A stretch of 64,000 nucleotides of DNA, taken from assembly GCF_013340305.1 (NCBI RefSeq), contig NZ_BLVP01000008.1:421408-485407 (forward strand), in the 5' to 3' direction. The translations under genes were made by a program, and so were the position numbers. The stretch's first letter is position 1, and the number at the start of each line of letters is the position of its first letter. A model generated the notes under the pieces. That model had not been told where the DNA came from, did no database searches, and saw only the letters and a program-made list of their open reading frames with translations. Shown here piece after piece: positions 1 to 7,606 of this stretch. Source of the stretch: Desulfovibrio psychrotolerans (GTDB taxonomy: Bacteria > Desulfobacterota > Desulfovibrionia > Desulfovibrionales > Desulfovibrionaceae).

Positions 1-188
1 TGGGGGTGTGGCTTTCGCTCGTGGCGGTCAAGTACACCAAGGCGGGCATTGCGGCCACCATTATCGGGCTGGAGCCGCTGGTGGTTATCGCCCTGCTGGC
101 CGTGTATGAACGCAAGCGGCCTTCTCCGCGGCTGGCCGTGGGGGCTGCTATCGCCTTTGCAGGCACGGCCATGCTTTTTCTGCGTTAG
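1..188 (+). CDS. DMT/EamA-family permease, C-terminal end (5' cut by window)
   Basis: The reading frame is open from the window edge and ends at a TAG at 186-188. Only about 61 residues are visible. They form two hydrophobic segments: one after TKAGIAATIIGLEPLVV, and a last helix ending in AGTAMLFLR. The Lys-Ala-Gly-x-Ala-x-x-x-x-Gly-Leu-Glu-Pro arrangement is typical of the final helices of EamA (drug/metabolite exporter) repeats. The substrate cannot be read from this fragment. The GTG at 6 is an internal codon, not a start. Downstream lies the convergent HxlR gene, so this gene is the last of its transcription unit. Confidence 0.7.
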   Translation, partial: GVWLSLVAVKYTKAGIAATIIGLEPLVVIALLAVYERKRPSPRLAVGAAIAFAGTAMLFLR

Positions 189-310
189 GCTGCGCCCTTT
201 GCCTTGTCGTTCGGTTTTTCCGACTGGCAGGTTCGCGTTACGCGCTCAGGAAAGACCGGACAGATGAACCGCTCTTGTGAGCCGCCATCAGGAACCGCCA
301 TTGTGAGCCG

Positions 311-742
311 CTATTGCCTGGGCAAGGCCTTGCCCGCAAGGGCTGTACGGGCGGCAGGCGTTTCGCAGGGCAGGTCGTCCTGATCTTCCACAGTCTCCAC
401 GCCCCGCTGGCGTTCGTATTCCGCACCCCATTGGCAGAGTTGCTTCAGAAGCGGAAGCACGGACTGCCCCATGGGCGTGAGGGAATATTCCACCTTGGGC
501 GGTACCTCCGCATACACCTGACGGTGCACTATCCCGTCGTTTTCCAGCTCACGCAGTTGCTGGGTGAGCATTTTCTGCGTGATGCTGGGCATGGAGCGCT
601 TCAGTTCGCTGAAGCGGCGGGTGCCGTCCTGCCCCAGCCGGTACAGGATTATGGGTTTCCATTTGCCGCCTATGAGGAGCAGGGTAAGCTCCATGGCGCA
701 GAAGTATTCCTTGCCGGAACAGCGTTTCAACTGACATCCCAT
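311..742 (-). CDS. HxlR-family winged-helix transcriptional regulator
   Basis: The 143-residue protein has the HxlR signature: an N-terminal Cys segment (CQLKRCSGKEYFCAMELTL), IGGKWKPIILYRL, then the recognition-helix region SITQKMLTQQLRELENDGIV and the wing VPPKVEYSLTPMG. A longer reading to 778 adds 12 unconserved residues, so I start at the ATG at 742. HxlR proteins bind DNA as dimers and usually respond to electrophiles or oxidants; the N-terminal cysteines would suit thiol sensing. The gene is divergent from the flavodoxin-fold reductase at 984, the usual arrangement of an HxlR regulator and its target. A GGATAC inverted repeat lies between them. The C-terminal 30 residues are low in complexity and not conserved in the family. 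Confidence 0.88.
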   Translation of the reverse strand: MGCQLKRCSGKEYFCAMELTLLLIGGKWKPIILYRLGQDGTRRFSELKRSMPSITQKMLTQQLRELENDGIVHRQVYAEVPPKVEYSLTPMGQSVLPLLKQLCQWGAEYERQRGVETVEDQDDLPCETPAARTALAGKALPRQ

Positions 743-936
743 AACAGACTCCTCTCCGGGCGCTGCGGCTTCCGGCATACGGTTTGGTCCGGCATTGTCG
801 CGGTGGGCGTAATGCCAGCGCAGAACCTACGCTTCTCTGTGGTATCTTTCAAGGGGGTATGGTATCATAAAGTATGCTAGGAAACATTTTCGTGCGTACT
901 TGCTGATATGTTTGTTGTGTGGTCTATGGGCTTGGT

Positions 937-953
937 GGATACGTTCAGTATCC
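937..953. promoter_or_regulatory. Inverted repeat GGATAC-N5-GTATCC, candidate HxlR operator
   Basis: A perfect 6-bp inverted repeat with a 5-base spacer lies 31 bases before the reductase ATG, in the HxlR/reductase divergent interval. Further GGTATC-like half-sites occur at about 839-870. HxlR dimers bind such dyads, so this is a reasonable operator; binding is inferred. Confidence 0.4.
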
Positions 954-983
954 GGAATGGAGCAAGTGCCATAGGAGTTTGAT

Positions 984-1565
984 ATGTCAAAGCGTATTGT
1001 GATTGTGCACGGAGCCCCCCGCAAGAAGGGCAACACCCGTGCAGTGACAAGGTTGGCTGCAGAGGCTGCACGCAGGGAAGGTGCCGTGGTGACGGAGATT
1101 GACGTTACCAAGCTGGCGTTCAGCACTCCCGGATGTATCGGCTGCGCTCAATGCCAGCAGTCGGATACCTATGAATGTACGCTGGGTGACGAACTTGCGC
1201 GGAGTGTGGCGACGCTGGCGGAGTACGATGTTATAGTGTTCTCGACCCCGTTGTACTGGTGGAGCTATTCTGCGCAGTTGAAGATGTTCATAGACAGGAT
1301 GTATTCTCTGTGCAAATTCTCGGACGAGGAAGGAATCCGGTCTGTGGTGAGCGGAAAAACGCTTGCCCTTATAGCCACTGCAGGCGGGCCTATGCAGGAT
1401 AATCTTGAGGTGCTGGAGAGTCAGCTGAGAAATCCTGCGGCCATGCTCGGATGTTCATTCGCCTCCTGTCTTTTCCCGGATGTGCGCATGGAAGCGGGGG
1501 ACTTGAAAAACGACCCGTTGGCGGCGGAGAGGGCGCAAGCCTTCGGGCGGCTGCTGGCTTCCTGA
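984..1565 (+). CDS. Flavodoxin-fold NAD(P)H-dependent oxidoreductase (FMN reductase family)
   Basis: The 193-residue protein begins RIVIVHGAPRKKGNTRAV, the FMN phosphate-binding loop of NADPH-dependent FMN reductases and iron-sulfur flavoproteins. A Cys pair follows in GCIGCAQCQ, as in the multimeric flavodoxin WrbA/Isf group but with incomplete 4Fe-4S spacing, so I do not call an iron-sulfur centre. The flavin-contact motif STPLYWWSYSAQLKMFIDR is present. An AGGAG site precedes the ATG by 7 bases. It probably reduces quinones or electrophiles in the cytoplasm and is likely controlled by the divergent HxlR gene. The physiological substrate is unknown. Confidence 0.85.
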   Translation: MSKRIVIVHGAPRKKGNTRAVTRLAAEAARREGAVVTEIDVTKLAFSTPGCIGCAQCQQSDTYECTLGDELARSVATLAEYDVIVFSTPLYWWSYSAQLKMFIDRMYSLCKFSDEEGIRSVVSGKTLALIATAGGPMQDNLEVLESQLRNPAAMLGCSFASCLFPDVRMEAGDLKNDPLAAERAQAFGRLLAS

Positions 1566-1752
1566 ACCTGTTTGCTGATATGGCTGTTGCAACCTGCGTG
1601 TGAAAAGGCGAATCGTGTGAGCAAGCCTTCACGAAACCACATGAGCATGGCAAGGTTGCACCCTGTGCAGCAGTATTGTCGGAACAGTGTCGCCGGGCGG
1701 CAACGCTTACGGCGGATACTCATGCCAACGAAGCAAACCCCCTGGAGGTTGT

Positions 1753-2262
1753 ATGGAAACATTGCAGGCTATTCATACCCGTCGGTCCATCCGCCGTTAT
1801 GCACCGGGCAAGGTGGGGCGGGACGTTGTGGAAGAACTGCTCCGGGCGGGCATGGCGGCCCCCAGCGCGGGCAACCAGCAGCCGTGGCGGTTTGTCGTTA
1901 TTGAAGACAGGGCCGTGCTGGAGAGGATTCCGGCCATACATCCCTATGCGGTAATGGCCTCCAAGGCTTCCTGCGCCATTATGGTGTGCGGTGATCCGAC
2001 GGCGGAGAAGTATCCCGGAAACTGGATGCTGGACTGCTCTGCCGCCATTCAGAACATTTTGCTGGCCCTGCATGACAAAGGGCTTGGCGGCGTGTGGTGC
2101 GGGTTGTGGCCCGTGGAGGAGCGCGTGGAGGCGTTTCGTGAACTGGTGGGGGTACCGGAGCACATTATTCCGCTAGCCCTTATTCCCGTGGGAGTTCCCG
2201 ACCAGAATGCGGGCCCGCAGGACAGGTATGACGCCGCCAAAATCCATTGGAACAGGTGGTAG
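1753..2262 (+). CDS. Nitroreductase family protein
   Basis: The 169-residue FMN-dependent nitroreductase starts METLQAIHTRRSIRRYAPGK, the classic FMN-contact N-terminus, and continues with AAPSAGNQQPWRFVVI and, near the C-terminus, GLGGVWCGLWPVEER. The start at 1753 has a GGAGG site six bases upstream; an upstream in-frame extension to 1687 would add 22 residues that do not fit the family. The protein is short for the family and matches the small nitroreductases common in anaerobes. The gene ends two bases before the tautomerase gene, so the two are probably co-transcribed. Confidence 0.9.
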   Translation: METLQAIHTRRSIRRYAPGKVGRDVVEELLRAGMAAPSAGNQQPWRFVVIEDRAVLERIPAIHPYAVMASKASCAIMVCGDPTAEKYPGNWMLDCSAAIQNILLALHDKGLGGVWCGLWPVEERVEAFRELVGVPEHIIPLALIPVGVPDQNAGPQDRYDAAKIHWNRW

Positions 2263-2264
2263 CC

Positions 2265-2456
2265 GTGCCCATAGTGACTATTGTCTCCAATCCGCTGTCT
2301 GCAGAACAACGGCGCGAATTGGTGCGCGACGTGACGGAAGCCTGCGCGCGGGTTATGCGATTGCCTGCGCAGACCATTGTGGTGGTGCTGGACGAAAAGC
2401 CGCCGGAGGCTATAGGTGTGGGCGGTGTGCTGCTGGCGGACCGCCCGCCGTCATGA
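2265..2456 (+). CDS. 4-oxalocrotonate tautomerase-like protein (GTG start)
   Basis: The family needs an N-terminal proline as catalytic base after Met removal. The GTG at 2265 gives (M)PIVTIVSNPLSAEQRREL, placing Pro at residue 2; an ATG at 2247 would bury it. AGGTGG lies at the right distance upstream. The 63-residue product matches the 4-OT length and retains the usual amphipathic helix and the strand IVVVLDEKPPEAIGVGG. The start lies two bases after the nitroreductase stop codon. Substrate unknown. Confidence 0.85.
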   Translation: MPIVTIVSNPLSAEQRRELVRDVTEACARVMRLPAQTIVVVLDEKPPEAIGVGGVLLADRPPS

Positions 2457-2640
2457 GCCGGAACCAGCCTGAGTTTTTCTGAGCAGTTTCCGTCTGCTTG
2501 AGAACTGCATGACATGCTGCCGTGCTGCTTGCAGCGCGGGTACAGCCTTGCAGTGTGCCTGCTTTGTCCGTTAGGATTTTCATCCGTTGGGATTGCCTGT
2601 TACATCTACGGCCTGATGTTGCCCACTCAAAGGAGTATTC

Positions 2641-2934
2641 ATGACCTCTCATGTTCGCGTTACCGCTGTGCTGATTGCGCTGCCCGGCAAGAGTGATGCC
2701 GTGAAGGCGGCTATTGAAACCGTTGTGCCCCATACCCGTAAAGAAGAAGGCTGCATACAGTATGACCCGCACCGCTGCACGACGGACAGCAATAAATTTC
2801 TCTTTTTTGAGGAATGGGTTTCGCAGGACCATCTGGATGCGCATCTGCACCAGCCGCACCTGTTGGCTTTTCGGGAAAAGGTAAGCGGTTTGCTGGCCCA
2901 TGCGCCCGAAGTGCTGGTCTGGAAGCCGCTGTAA
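2641..2934 (+). CDS. Putative quinol monooxygenase (ABM domain)
   Basis: The 97-residue single-domain protein has the antibiotic-biosynthesis-monooxygenase (YgiN-like) fold pattern: a first strand VRVTAVLIALPGK, a helix, TRKEEGCIQYDPHRC, then FLFFEEWVSQDHLDAHLHQPHLLAF. ABM proteins are dimers acting on quinols or heme without a separate cofactor. AAAGGAG precedes the ATG. It stands 184 bases after the tautomerase, in the same direction, in a group of small redox and aromatic-metabolism genes. Confidence 0.85.
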   Translation: MTSHVRVTAVLIALPGKSDAVKAAIETVVPHTRKEEGCIQYDPHRCTTDSNKFLFFEEWVSQDHLDAHLHQPHLLAFREKVSGLLAHAPEVLVWKPL

Positions 2935-3129
2935 AGGGCGATTGCGCTGCCCAGCGCCATATGGACGCCCTGCGGAAAAGACTTGCGGAACAGCCGGATA
3001 CCCGCAGGGAGCGGAACATGCCATTTCTATCGACCTGATATGCCTTGAATTATGCGGGGAAATTGCGTACTCCCTGCTGGCGGAGCGGTCTTTTGCGGAC
3101 CGTGACGCAGACCACGCAAGGAGAATGCG

Positions 3130-3468
3130 ATGAAGATACTCGCCATCGACAAGGTTCTGGAAAGCGCTACGCCGGAAGGCATAAAGACGAATTTTATGAA
3201 GGAAGTGGACCAGACGGTAAAGTTGTACCTTGCGGATGTGGTCCGCGAGATTTACTTCCGTCAGGACCGTTCCGGCACCGTGCTGGTTCTGGAAGCCCCC
3301 AGTCTGGAAGATGCCCGGAAGATGATTGAGACCCTGCCGCTGGTGCGGGAAAAGATGATCGATTTCGATCTGATTCCCCTTGGTCCTTTCATGCCGCTGG
3401 CACTGCTGCTGGAAAACGATCAGCCCAAGGCTTCTGCTGATTGCGGTTGCGGCTGCGGCTGCCATTAG
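3130..3468 (+). CDS. Muconolactone-isomerase-like small protein with Cys-rich tail
   Basis: The 112-residue protein has a ferredoxin-like alpha+beta pattern: YLADVVREIYFRQDRSGTVL, then EDARKMIETLPLVREKMIDF and LIPLGPFMPLALLL. This resembles the YciI/muconolactone delta-isomerase superfamily. The odd part is the C-terminus, DCGCGCGCH, an alternating Cys-Gly tail that would make a metal- or thiol-binding appendage. AAGGAG precedes the ATG. A terminator follows at 3512. The function is not known; the tail suggests metal handling or redox, which is inference. Confidence 0.7.
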   Translation: MKILAIDKVLESATPEGIKTNFMKEVDQTVKLYLADVVREIYFRQDRSGTVLVLEAPSLEDARKMIETLPLVREKMIDFDLIPLGPFMPLALLLENDQPKASADCGCGCGCH

Positions 3469-3511
3469 GCATTTTGCGGCCAGTGCATCCGGGTGCTTGC
3501 CCGCCGTTTAC

Positions 3512-3551
3512 CCGCCGTATTTCCGCTTCTGGGGGAATGCGGCGGTTTTTT
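3512..3551 (+). terminator. Rho-independent terminator
   Basis: A stem of about 13 bp (CCGCCGTATTTCC pairing with GGGAATGCGGCGG, with one G-U wobble and one weak pair) closes a short loop and is followed by six T on the plus strand. It ends the 3130-3468 gene and separates it from the convergent dnaB. Confidence 0.8.
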
Positions 3552-3572
3552 CATGGCTGACGTTGTGGGCGG

Positions 3573-4970
3573 CTACATGCCGTCCGGCAGGGATTCGGAA
3601 GGATAGAGGTCTGTGGCGTTTTCAAACCGCGTGAACTGCCCGTTGTATTGCAGAGGGCAGGAGCCGACAGCACCGTTACGCTGTTTGCCGATGATGATTT
3701 CGGCGGCGTGGATGAGTGCCCGGTCTTCGCTCTTGTTGTACATGGCATCGCGGTAGATGAACATGATGACGTCTGCGTCCTGCTCAATGGCGCCGGATTC
3801 GCGCAGGTCGGAAAGCATGGGGCGTTTGTCCGCGCGCTCCTCAACCTTGCGGTTGAGCTGCGAGAGGGCAATGACAGGTATGTTCAGTTCTTTGGCGAGG
3901 GCTTTCAGGTTGCGCGAAATATCTGAGATTTCCAGCTCGCGGGAGTCGGTCTTGCGGCTGGAACGCATGAGCTGCAGGTAGTCCACCACCACCATGCCTA
4001 CGCCCTTGCTCGCCTTAAGCCGCCGTGTGCGTGCGCGCAGGTCCAGCGTGCTGAGCGAGGGGGTATCATCAATGTAGATGGGCGCGTTGCCCAGCACGTC
4101 TGCCGCCCAGTGCAGGCGTTGCCAGTCTTCATCCGTAATGCCGCGCCCGGTACGCAGCTTGTTCAGCTCCACCCCGCCCACAGCGGCGATCATGCGGGTC
4201 ATGAGCTGTTCCATGCCCATTTCCAGCGAGTAAAACACCACGGGAACCCCGCCCTGCAAAGCGGCGTTTGTGGCAAGGTTCAGCGTGAAGGCGGTTTTGC
4301 CCATGGAAGGGCGCGCTGCAATGATGATGAGGTCGGTGGGCTGCATCCCTGCCGTCATCCGGTCTACGGTATAGAATCCGGTGGTGACGCCTGTGACCAG
4401 ATTTTTGCTGTCTATGCGCTTTTCAAGCTCCTGAAAGACGTTTTTCACCAGCGTCTTGGAGTCTATGAACGTTTGCCCGGCGGTGCGTTCTGAAATGGCG
4501 AAGACCGCCTGTTCCGATTCGTCCAGCAGGGCGTCCACGTCTGTGGACTGCTCGTAGCACTTGCTGATGATCTGGGAGCAGGAGGCGATGAGATTGCGCT
4601 GGAGCGACTTGTCGCGCACGATGGTGGCGTAGTGCTCGGCATTGGCTGCGCTGATGACGGAATTGGCGAGTTCGGCAAGATATACCGCGCCGCCCGCCAT
4701 TTCCATCTGCCCCCTGTCCTTCAGGAACTGCCCCACGGTGAGCAGGTCTACAGGCTTGTTCTGCCTGTGCAGGTCCATTATGGCGGTGAAGATGGTGCGG
4801 TGTGCGGGGGCGTAGAAGTCTTCCTCGTTGATGATGTCAACAAGGGTATACAGGACATCGGAGCGCAAAAAAATGCCCCCCAGCACGGCCTGCTCGGCCT
4901 CCATGCTGTGGGGCGGGACATTGCGCAACATATCGTCCGAGTGCTGTGTCAGCGCCTCGGAGTAATCCAT
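3573..4970 (-). CDS. dnaB: Replicative DNA helicase DnaB
   Basis: The 465-residue protein has both DnaB domains: an N-terminal helical domain (SMEAEQAVLGGIFL, VDLLTVGQFL) and a RecA-like ATPase with Walker A ARPSMGKT at about 219-226, Walker B VVVDYLQLM and the conserved SQLNRKVEERADKRP and RESGAIEQDADVIMFIYR. It is the hexameric helicase of the replication fork. The frame is open to 5036, inside rplI, but the ATG at 4970 agrees with family length. It is the last gene of rpsF-rpsR-rplI-dnaB. Its ribosome site and start codon lie in one arm of a 15-bp perfect inverted repeat, described separately. Confidence 0.97.
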   Translation of the reverse strand: MDYSEALTQHSDDMLRNVPPHSMEAEQAVLGGIFLRSDVLYTLVDIINEEDFYAPAHRTIFTAIMDLHRQNKPVDLLTVGQFLKDRGQMEMAGGAVYLAELANSVISAANAEHYATIVRDKSLQRNLIASCSQIISKCYEQSTDVDALLDESEQAVFAISERTAGQTFIDSKTLVKNVFQELEKRIDSKNLVTGVTTGFYTVDRMTAGMQPTDLIIIAARPSMGKTAFTLNLATNAALQGGVPVVFYSLEMGMEQLMTRMIAAVGGVELNKLRTGRGITDEDWQRLHWAADVLGNAPIYIDDTPSLSTLDLRARTRRLKASKGVGMVVVDYLQLMRSSRKTDSRELEISDISRNLKALAKELNIPVIALSQLNRKVEERADKRPMLSDLRESGAIEQDADVIMFIYRDAMYNKSEDRALIHAAEIIIGKQRNGAVGSCPLQYNGQFTRFENATDLYPSESLPDGM

Positions 4971-4998
4971 GTCTCCGCCCCAGGGGGCGGAGACATGG
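4967..4998 (-). promoter_or_regulatory. Perfect inverted repeat masking the dnaB ribosome site and start codon
   Basis: Two 15-base arms pair perfectly around a 2-base centre (in practice 14 bp with a 4-base loop). In the minus-strand mRNA the 3' arm contains GGGCGGAG and the dnaB ATG. The stem starts 9 bases after the rplI stop codon. It could act as an attenuator, an RNase processing point or a translational lock on dnaB. The structure is directly visible; the role is inference. Confidence 0.7.
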
Positions 4999-5007
4999 TC
5001 AGAACCG

Positions 5008-5511
5008 TTATTCAGCGGCTTCCTCTGCGGACTCATTGGCTACAGCGGGTGCCTCTTCGGCAATGCGGCCTTCGGGGGTTACCTTGACCAGCACTTCAGA
5101 GATGACGCCTGCGTGCAGGCGAATGCGTACGGGGTATTCACCCAGAACGCGTATGGGGGAATCCAGCAGGATGCGGCGACGATCCACATCAATGCCCTGC
5201 GCTGCCAGTGCTTCGGCAATATTGGCGGCGGTGACGGAGCCGTAGAGCTTGTCATTTTCGCCAACGCGGACCTGAATGGTGATTTCGGCTTTTTCCAGCT
5301 TGGAGCCGAGGGCCTGAGCTGCACCGCGGATGGCTTCCATTCTTTCCTGAAGCTTCTTGCGTTCCAGTTCAAACGCCTTGATGTTGCCGGCAGTGGCCAT
5401 CATGGCAAAGCCCTTGGGAACAAGGAAGTTGCGTCCGTAACCGGGCTTTACTTCCACTATGTCGCCGAGAACACCAAGGTTCTCGACGTCTGCGCGAAGA
5501 ATAATTTTCAT
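5008..5511 (-). CDS. rplI: 50S ribosomal protein L9
   Basis: The 167-residue protein starts MKIILRADVENLGVLGDIV and carries the L9 signature VKPGYGRNFLVPKGFA. The long central helix and the C-terminal 23S-binding domain (GENDKLYGSVTAANIAEAL) follow. An acidic Ala/Glu tail of about 20 residues exceeds the E. coli protein. AGGAG sits before the ATG. It lies 12 bases after rpsR and before dnaB in the same operon. Confidence 0.97.
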   Translation of the reverse strand: MKIILRADVENLGVLGDIVEVKPGYGRNFLVPKGFAMMATAGNIKAFELERKKLQERMEAIRGAAQALGSKLEKAEITIQVRVGENDKLYGSVTAANIAEALAAQGIDVDRRRILLDSPIRVLGEYPVRIRLHAGVISEVLVKVTPEGRIAEEAPAVANESAEEAAE

Positions 5512-5523
5512 TTCCCGCTCCTC

Positions 5524-5787
5524 CTACAGGGTGCTCTTTTTCTTTACGTCACTTGCGTGCGTGGAGGTGAAGATGAGCAGAGCCATCTGACGGGCGCGCT
5601 TGATTTCAGTGGTCAGCAGACGCTGATGATGCGAGCAGGTACCGGTAATGCGACGGGCAATGATCTTGCCGCGTTCAGTCACGAAATCGCGAAGGATGTC
5701 GGGACGCTTGTAGTTCAGCGGCAGATCGGAATCCGCGCAGAAGCGGCAGAACTTTCTCCGGGGGGTAAAACGTCTTTTGAAAGCCAT
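5524..5787 (-). CDS. rpsR: 30S ribosomal protein S18
   Basis: The 87-residue basic protein contains the S18 core: [21 protein letters not shown], then [19 protein letters not shown] and [14 protein letters not shown]. The N-terminal basic run [15 protein letters not shown] is usual in this group. Its ATG overlaps the rpsF stop by one base (TAATG), so the two are translationally coupled, in keeping with S6-S18 heterodimer assembly on the 30S platform. Confidence 0.97.
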   Translation of the reverse strand: MAFKRRFTPRRKFCRFCADSDLPLNYKRPDILRDFVTERGKIIARRITGTCSHHQRLLTTEIKRARQMALLIFTSTHASDVKKKSTL

Positions 5788-6092
5788 TACGCTACCTCCT
5801 CCAGCTCTTCAGCCAGCTTCACGGTTACAAACTTGTAGATGCCTTCAGTGATGCGGATAATGCGCTCCAGCTCGGCAACGCCTGCGGGGGGCATGGCGTA
5901 TTCGAGGCGCACGTAGTAACCGCGCATCTGCTTCTTGACGGGATAGGCAAGGTCGCGCATGCCCCAGTGGTCGGCGGCGAGCACGTTGCCTTCAACGCGT
6001 TCCACAACACCGGTGAGGGTGGCAAGCACGGTCTCACGGGCATCGGTGGCAAGCTCCGGGGAAAGGAGCAGCAGCGTTTCGAATTTTCTCAT
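5787..6092 (-). CDS. rpsF: 30S ribosomal protein S6
   Basis: The 101-residue protein begins [15 protein letters not shown] and has the S6 motif [24 protein letters not shown] (here with the conserved Arg/Tyr contacts to S18). It has the usual ferredoxin-like fold length, without the long glutamate tail of E. coli S6. AAGGAG lies upstream. It is the first gene of the rpsF-rpsR-rplI-dnaB operon and has a hairpin leader and a TTGACA element upstream. Confidence 0.96.
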   Translation of the reverse strand: MRKFETLLLLSPELATDARETVLATLTGVVERVEGNVLAADHWGMRDLAYPVKKQMRGYYVRLEYAMPPAGVAELERIIRITEGIYKFVTVKLAEELEEVA

Positions 6093-6113
6093 TCCTGTAT
6101 CTCCTTGTGGTCT

Positions 6114-6143
6114 CTTGGCCCACCCGCACGAGGGGTGAGCAAG
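6114..6143 (-). promoter_or_regulatory. Leader hairpin upstream of rpsF
   Basis: In the minus-strand leader, CTTG and CACCC pair with GGGTG and CAAG around a CTCGTGCG loop, leaving a small internal loop. S6-S18 autoregulates through hairpin leaders in many bacteria, so this may be such an element. I could not confirm the conserved S6:S18 motif by eye. Confidence 0.4.
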
Positions 6144-6156
6144 GCAGAACGAGATT

Positions 6157-6184
6157 GGTTAATGGAAGCCCGACCTCTTGTCAA
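6157..6184 (-). promoter_or_regulatory. Candidate sigma-70 promoter of rpsF operon
   Basis: On the minus strand a perfect -35 TTGACA (6179-6184) is followed after 16 bases by TTAACC, a weak -10. Its position some 65-90 bases upstream of rpsF and just downstream of the alr stop suits the ribosomal operon promoter. Confidence 0.45.
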
Positions 6185-6270
6185 CAAAGAAAGTGGGCTG
6201 CGGCACGGCAAAAGCGCAGGGAAACAACCTTAGCACGTTGCAAACGGTGTGTCACCCTGACGCGGGGGCA

Positions 6271-7422
6271 TCAGAAAAACGTTTTGGGATTCATGCCCAG
6301 AAGGCAGAATACTTCATAGGGTATGGTGCCCCACCATGCCGACAGGTCTTCCGGCGTGACAGGATTGTTGCCCCCGCCACCCAGAAGCCATGCCGTATCG
6401 CCGCTGCACACGGGCGGAAGGTCGGTCACGTCTACGGCGGTCATCTGCATGCAGACACGGCCCACAATGGGCGCGCGGTGGTCATGAATGACCATGCTCC
6501 CCCTGTTGGAGAGTCCACGGCTGTACGCATCGGCATATCCGGCGGCCACTATGGCCACCCGCATGTGGCGGGGGGCGGTAAAGGTGCGCCCGTAGCTGAT
6601 GCTCGTGCCCTTTGGCAGGTCGTGCACCTGCAGAACCGGCGCGCTGACTTCCATGGCGGGAACGAGTGCCGCGCCGAGGTGTTCGCGCTTTGTGCCATGC
6701 AGGGGATTGGCGCCGTATAACGCTATGCCGGGACGTTGCAGGTCGTGGTGAGTTTCAGCATGAGCCAGCAGAGCGGCGGAGTTGGCTATGGTCGCTTCGA
6801 AGGCAAATCCTGACTCGCGCAGGCTGCGGATGATTTTGGTGAAGCATGCGTGCTGCGTGCGCGTGAAGTCATCCTTGTCCGGTTCGTCCGATGCGGCGAA
6901 GTGGGATGCGACCATGGAAAGGCGAACGCCGGGCAGGGTGCGCAGGGCGGTGATGAGTTCCGGCAGGTCGTTTTCTGAAAAGCCCAGCCGGGCCATGCCT
7001 GTATCGAACTTCAGCGCTACGGCTACAGGGCTTTCTGCACTCCCTGCCTGCGACAGGACCCGCAGATGGTCCAGTGAAAAAACAAAGGGGATGATGCGCT
7101 CCGCGTGGCAGGCGCGGGCTTCTTCCGCGTCTGTGGCGCCCAGAAGGGCAATGATGCGTCCATCAAATCCTCCGTAGCGCCCGCTACCCCCGTTATTCCT
7201 GTCGCCGTTACGCAGTTGCACGGCTTCTCCCACGGTGCCCACTGCCAGGGTGGCGGCACCTGCGGCGGCAAGGGCGCGGGAAACCGGCAGCAGGCCGTGT
7301 CCGTAAGCGTCTGATTTGATGATGGCGACAGGCGAGGGGGCCAGCTTGCCGAGCAGGCGGAAGTTGTCGCATATACGGTCTGTATGGACGCGGACAGACA
7401 GCTTATTATAGGATATGGTCAT
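6271..7422 (-). CDS. alr: Alanine racemase
   Basis: The 383-residue PLP enzyme makes D-alanine for peptidoglycan. The PLP lysine is K36 in AIIKSDAYGHG (family KANAYGHG). The TIM-barrel segments FDTGMARLGF, IANSAALLAH and RPGIALYGANP and the second-domain catalytic tyrosine region SISYGRTF are present, followed by GYADAYSRGLSNRG and VGRVCMQMTAVDVT. The ATG at 7422 gives standard length. An insertion of about 10 residues rich in Asn/Gly (RNNGGSGRYGG) sits after the first barrel strands. It lies upstream of, and in line with, the rpsF operon but has a separate promoter candidate between them. Confidence 0.95.
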   Translation of the reverse strand: MTISYNKLSVRVHTDRICDNFRLLGKLAPSPVAIIKSDAYGHGLLPVSRALAAAGAATLAVGTVGEAVQLRNGDRNNGGSGRYGGFDGRIIALLGATDAEEARACHAERIIPFVFSLDHLRVLSQAGSAESPVAVALKFDTGMARLGFSENDLPELITALRTLPGVRLSMVASHFAASDEPDKDDFTRTQHACFTKIIRSLRESGFAFEATIANSAALLAHAETHHDLQRPGIALYGANPLHGTKREHLGAALVPAMEVSAPVLQVHDLPKGTSISYGRTFTAPRHMRVAIVAAGYADAYSRGLSNRGSMVIHDHRAPIVGRVCMQMTAVDVTDLPPVCSGDTAWLLGGGGNNPVTPEDLSAWWGTIPYEVFCLLGMNPKTFF

Positions 7423-7606
7423 ATACGCCTCCTGAGGCGGGTGCGGATGTCGGCTGGGACTGTTCCGTGTGCGGGTTCCCGTCGCTGTTGCGGCCCGGTT
7501 GGGGCCCGAAGGTGATAAAAGATGTCATTTGGCCGCTAAGTCCGCCATTTCGGGGCTTTCCCTGTGCAGCAAGCTGTGATACAAGCTGCCGTATCAAAGG
7601 GTACGC

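Noticed and set aside
2410-3465. Minus-strand open frame of 351 codons over three small genes
   Set aside because: Each plus-strand gene has its own ribosome site and family pattern; the antisense frame has none.
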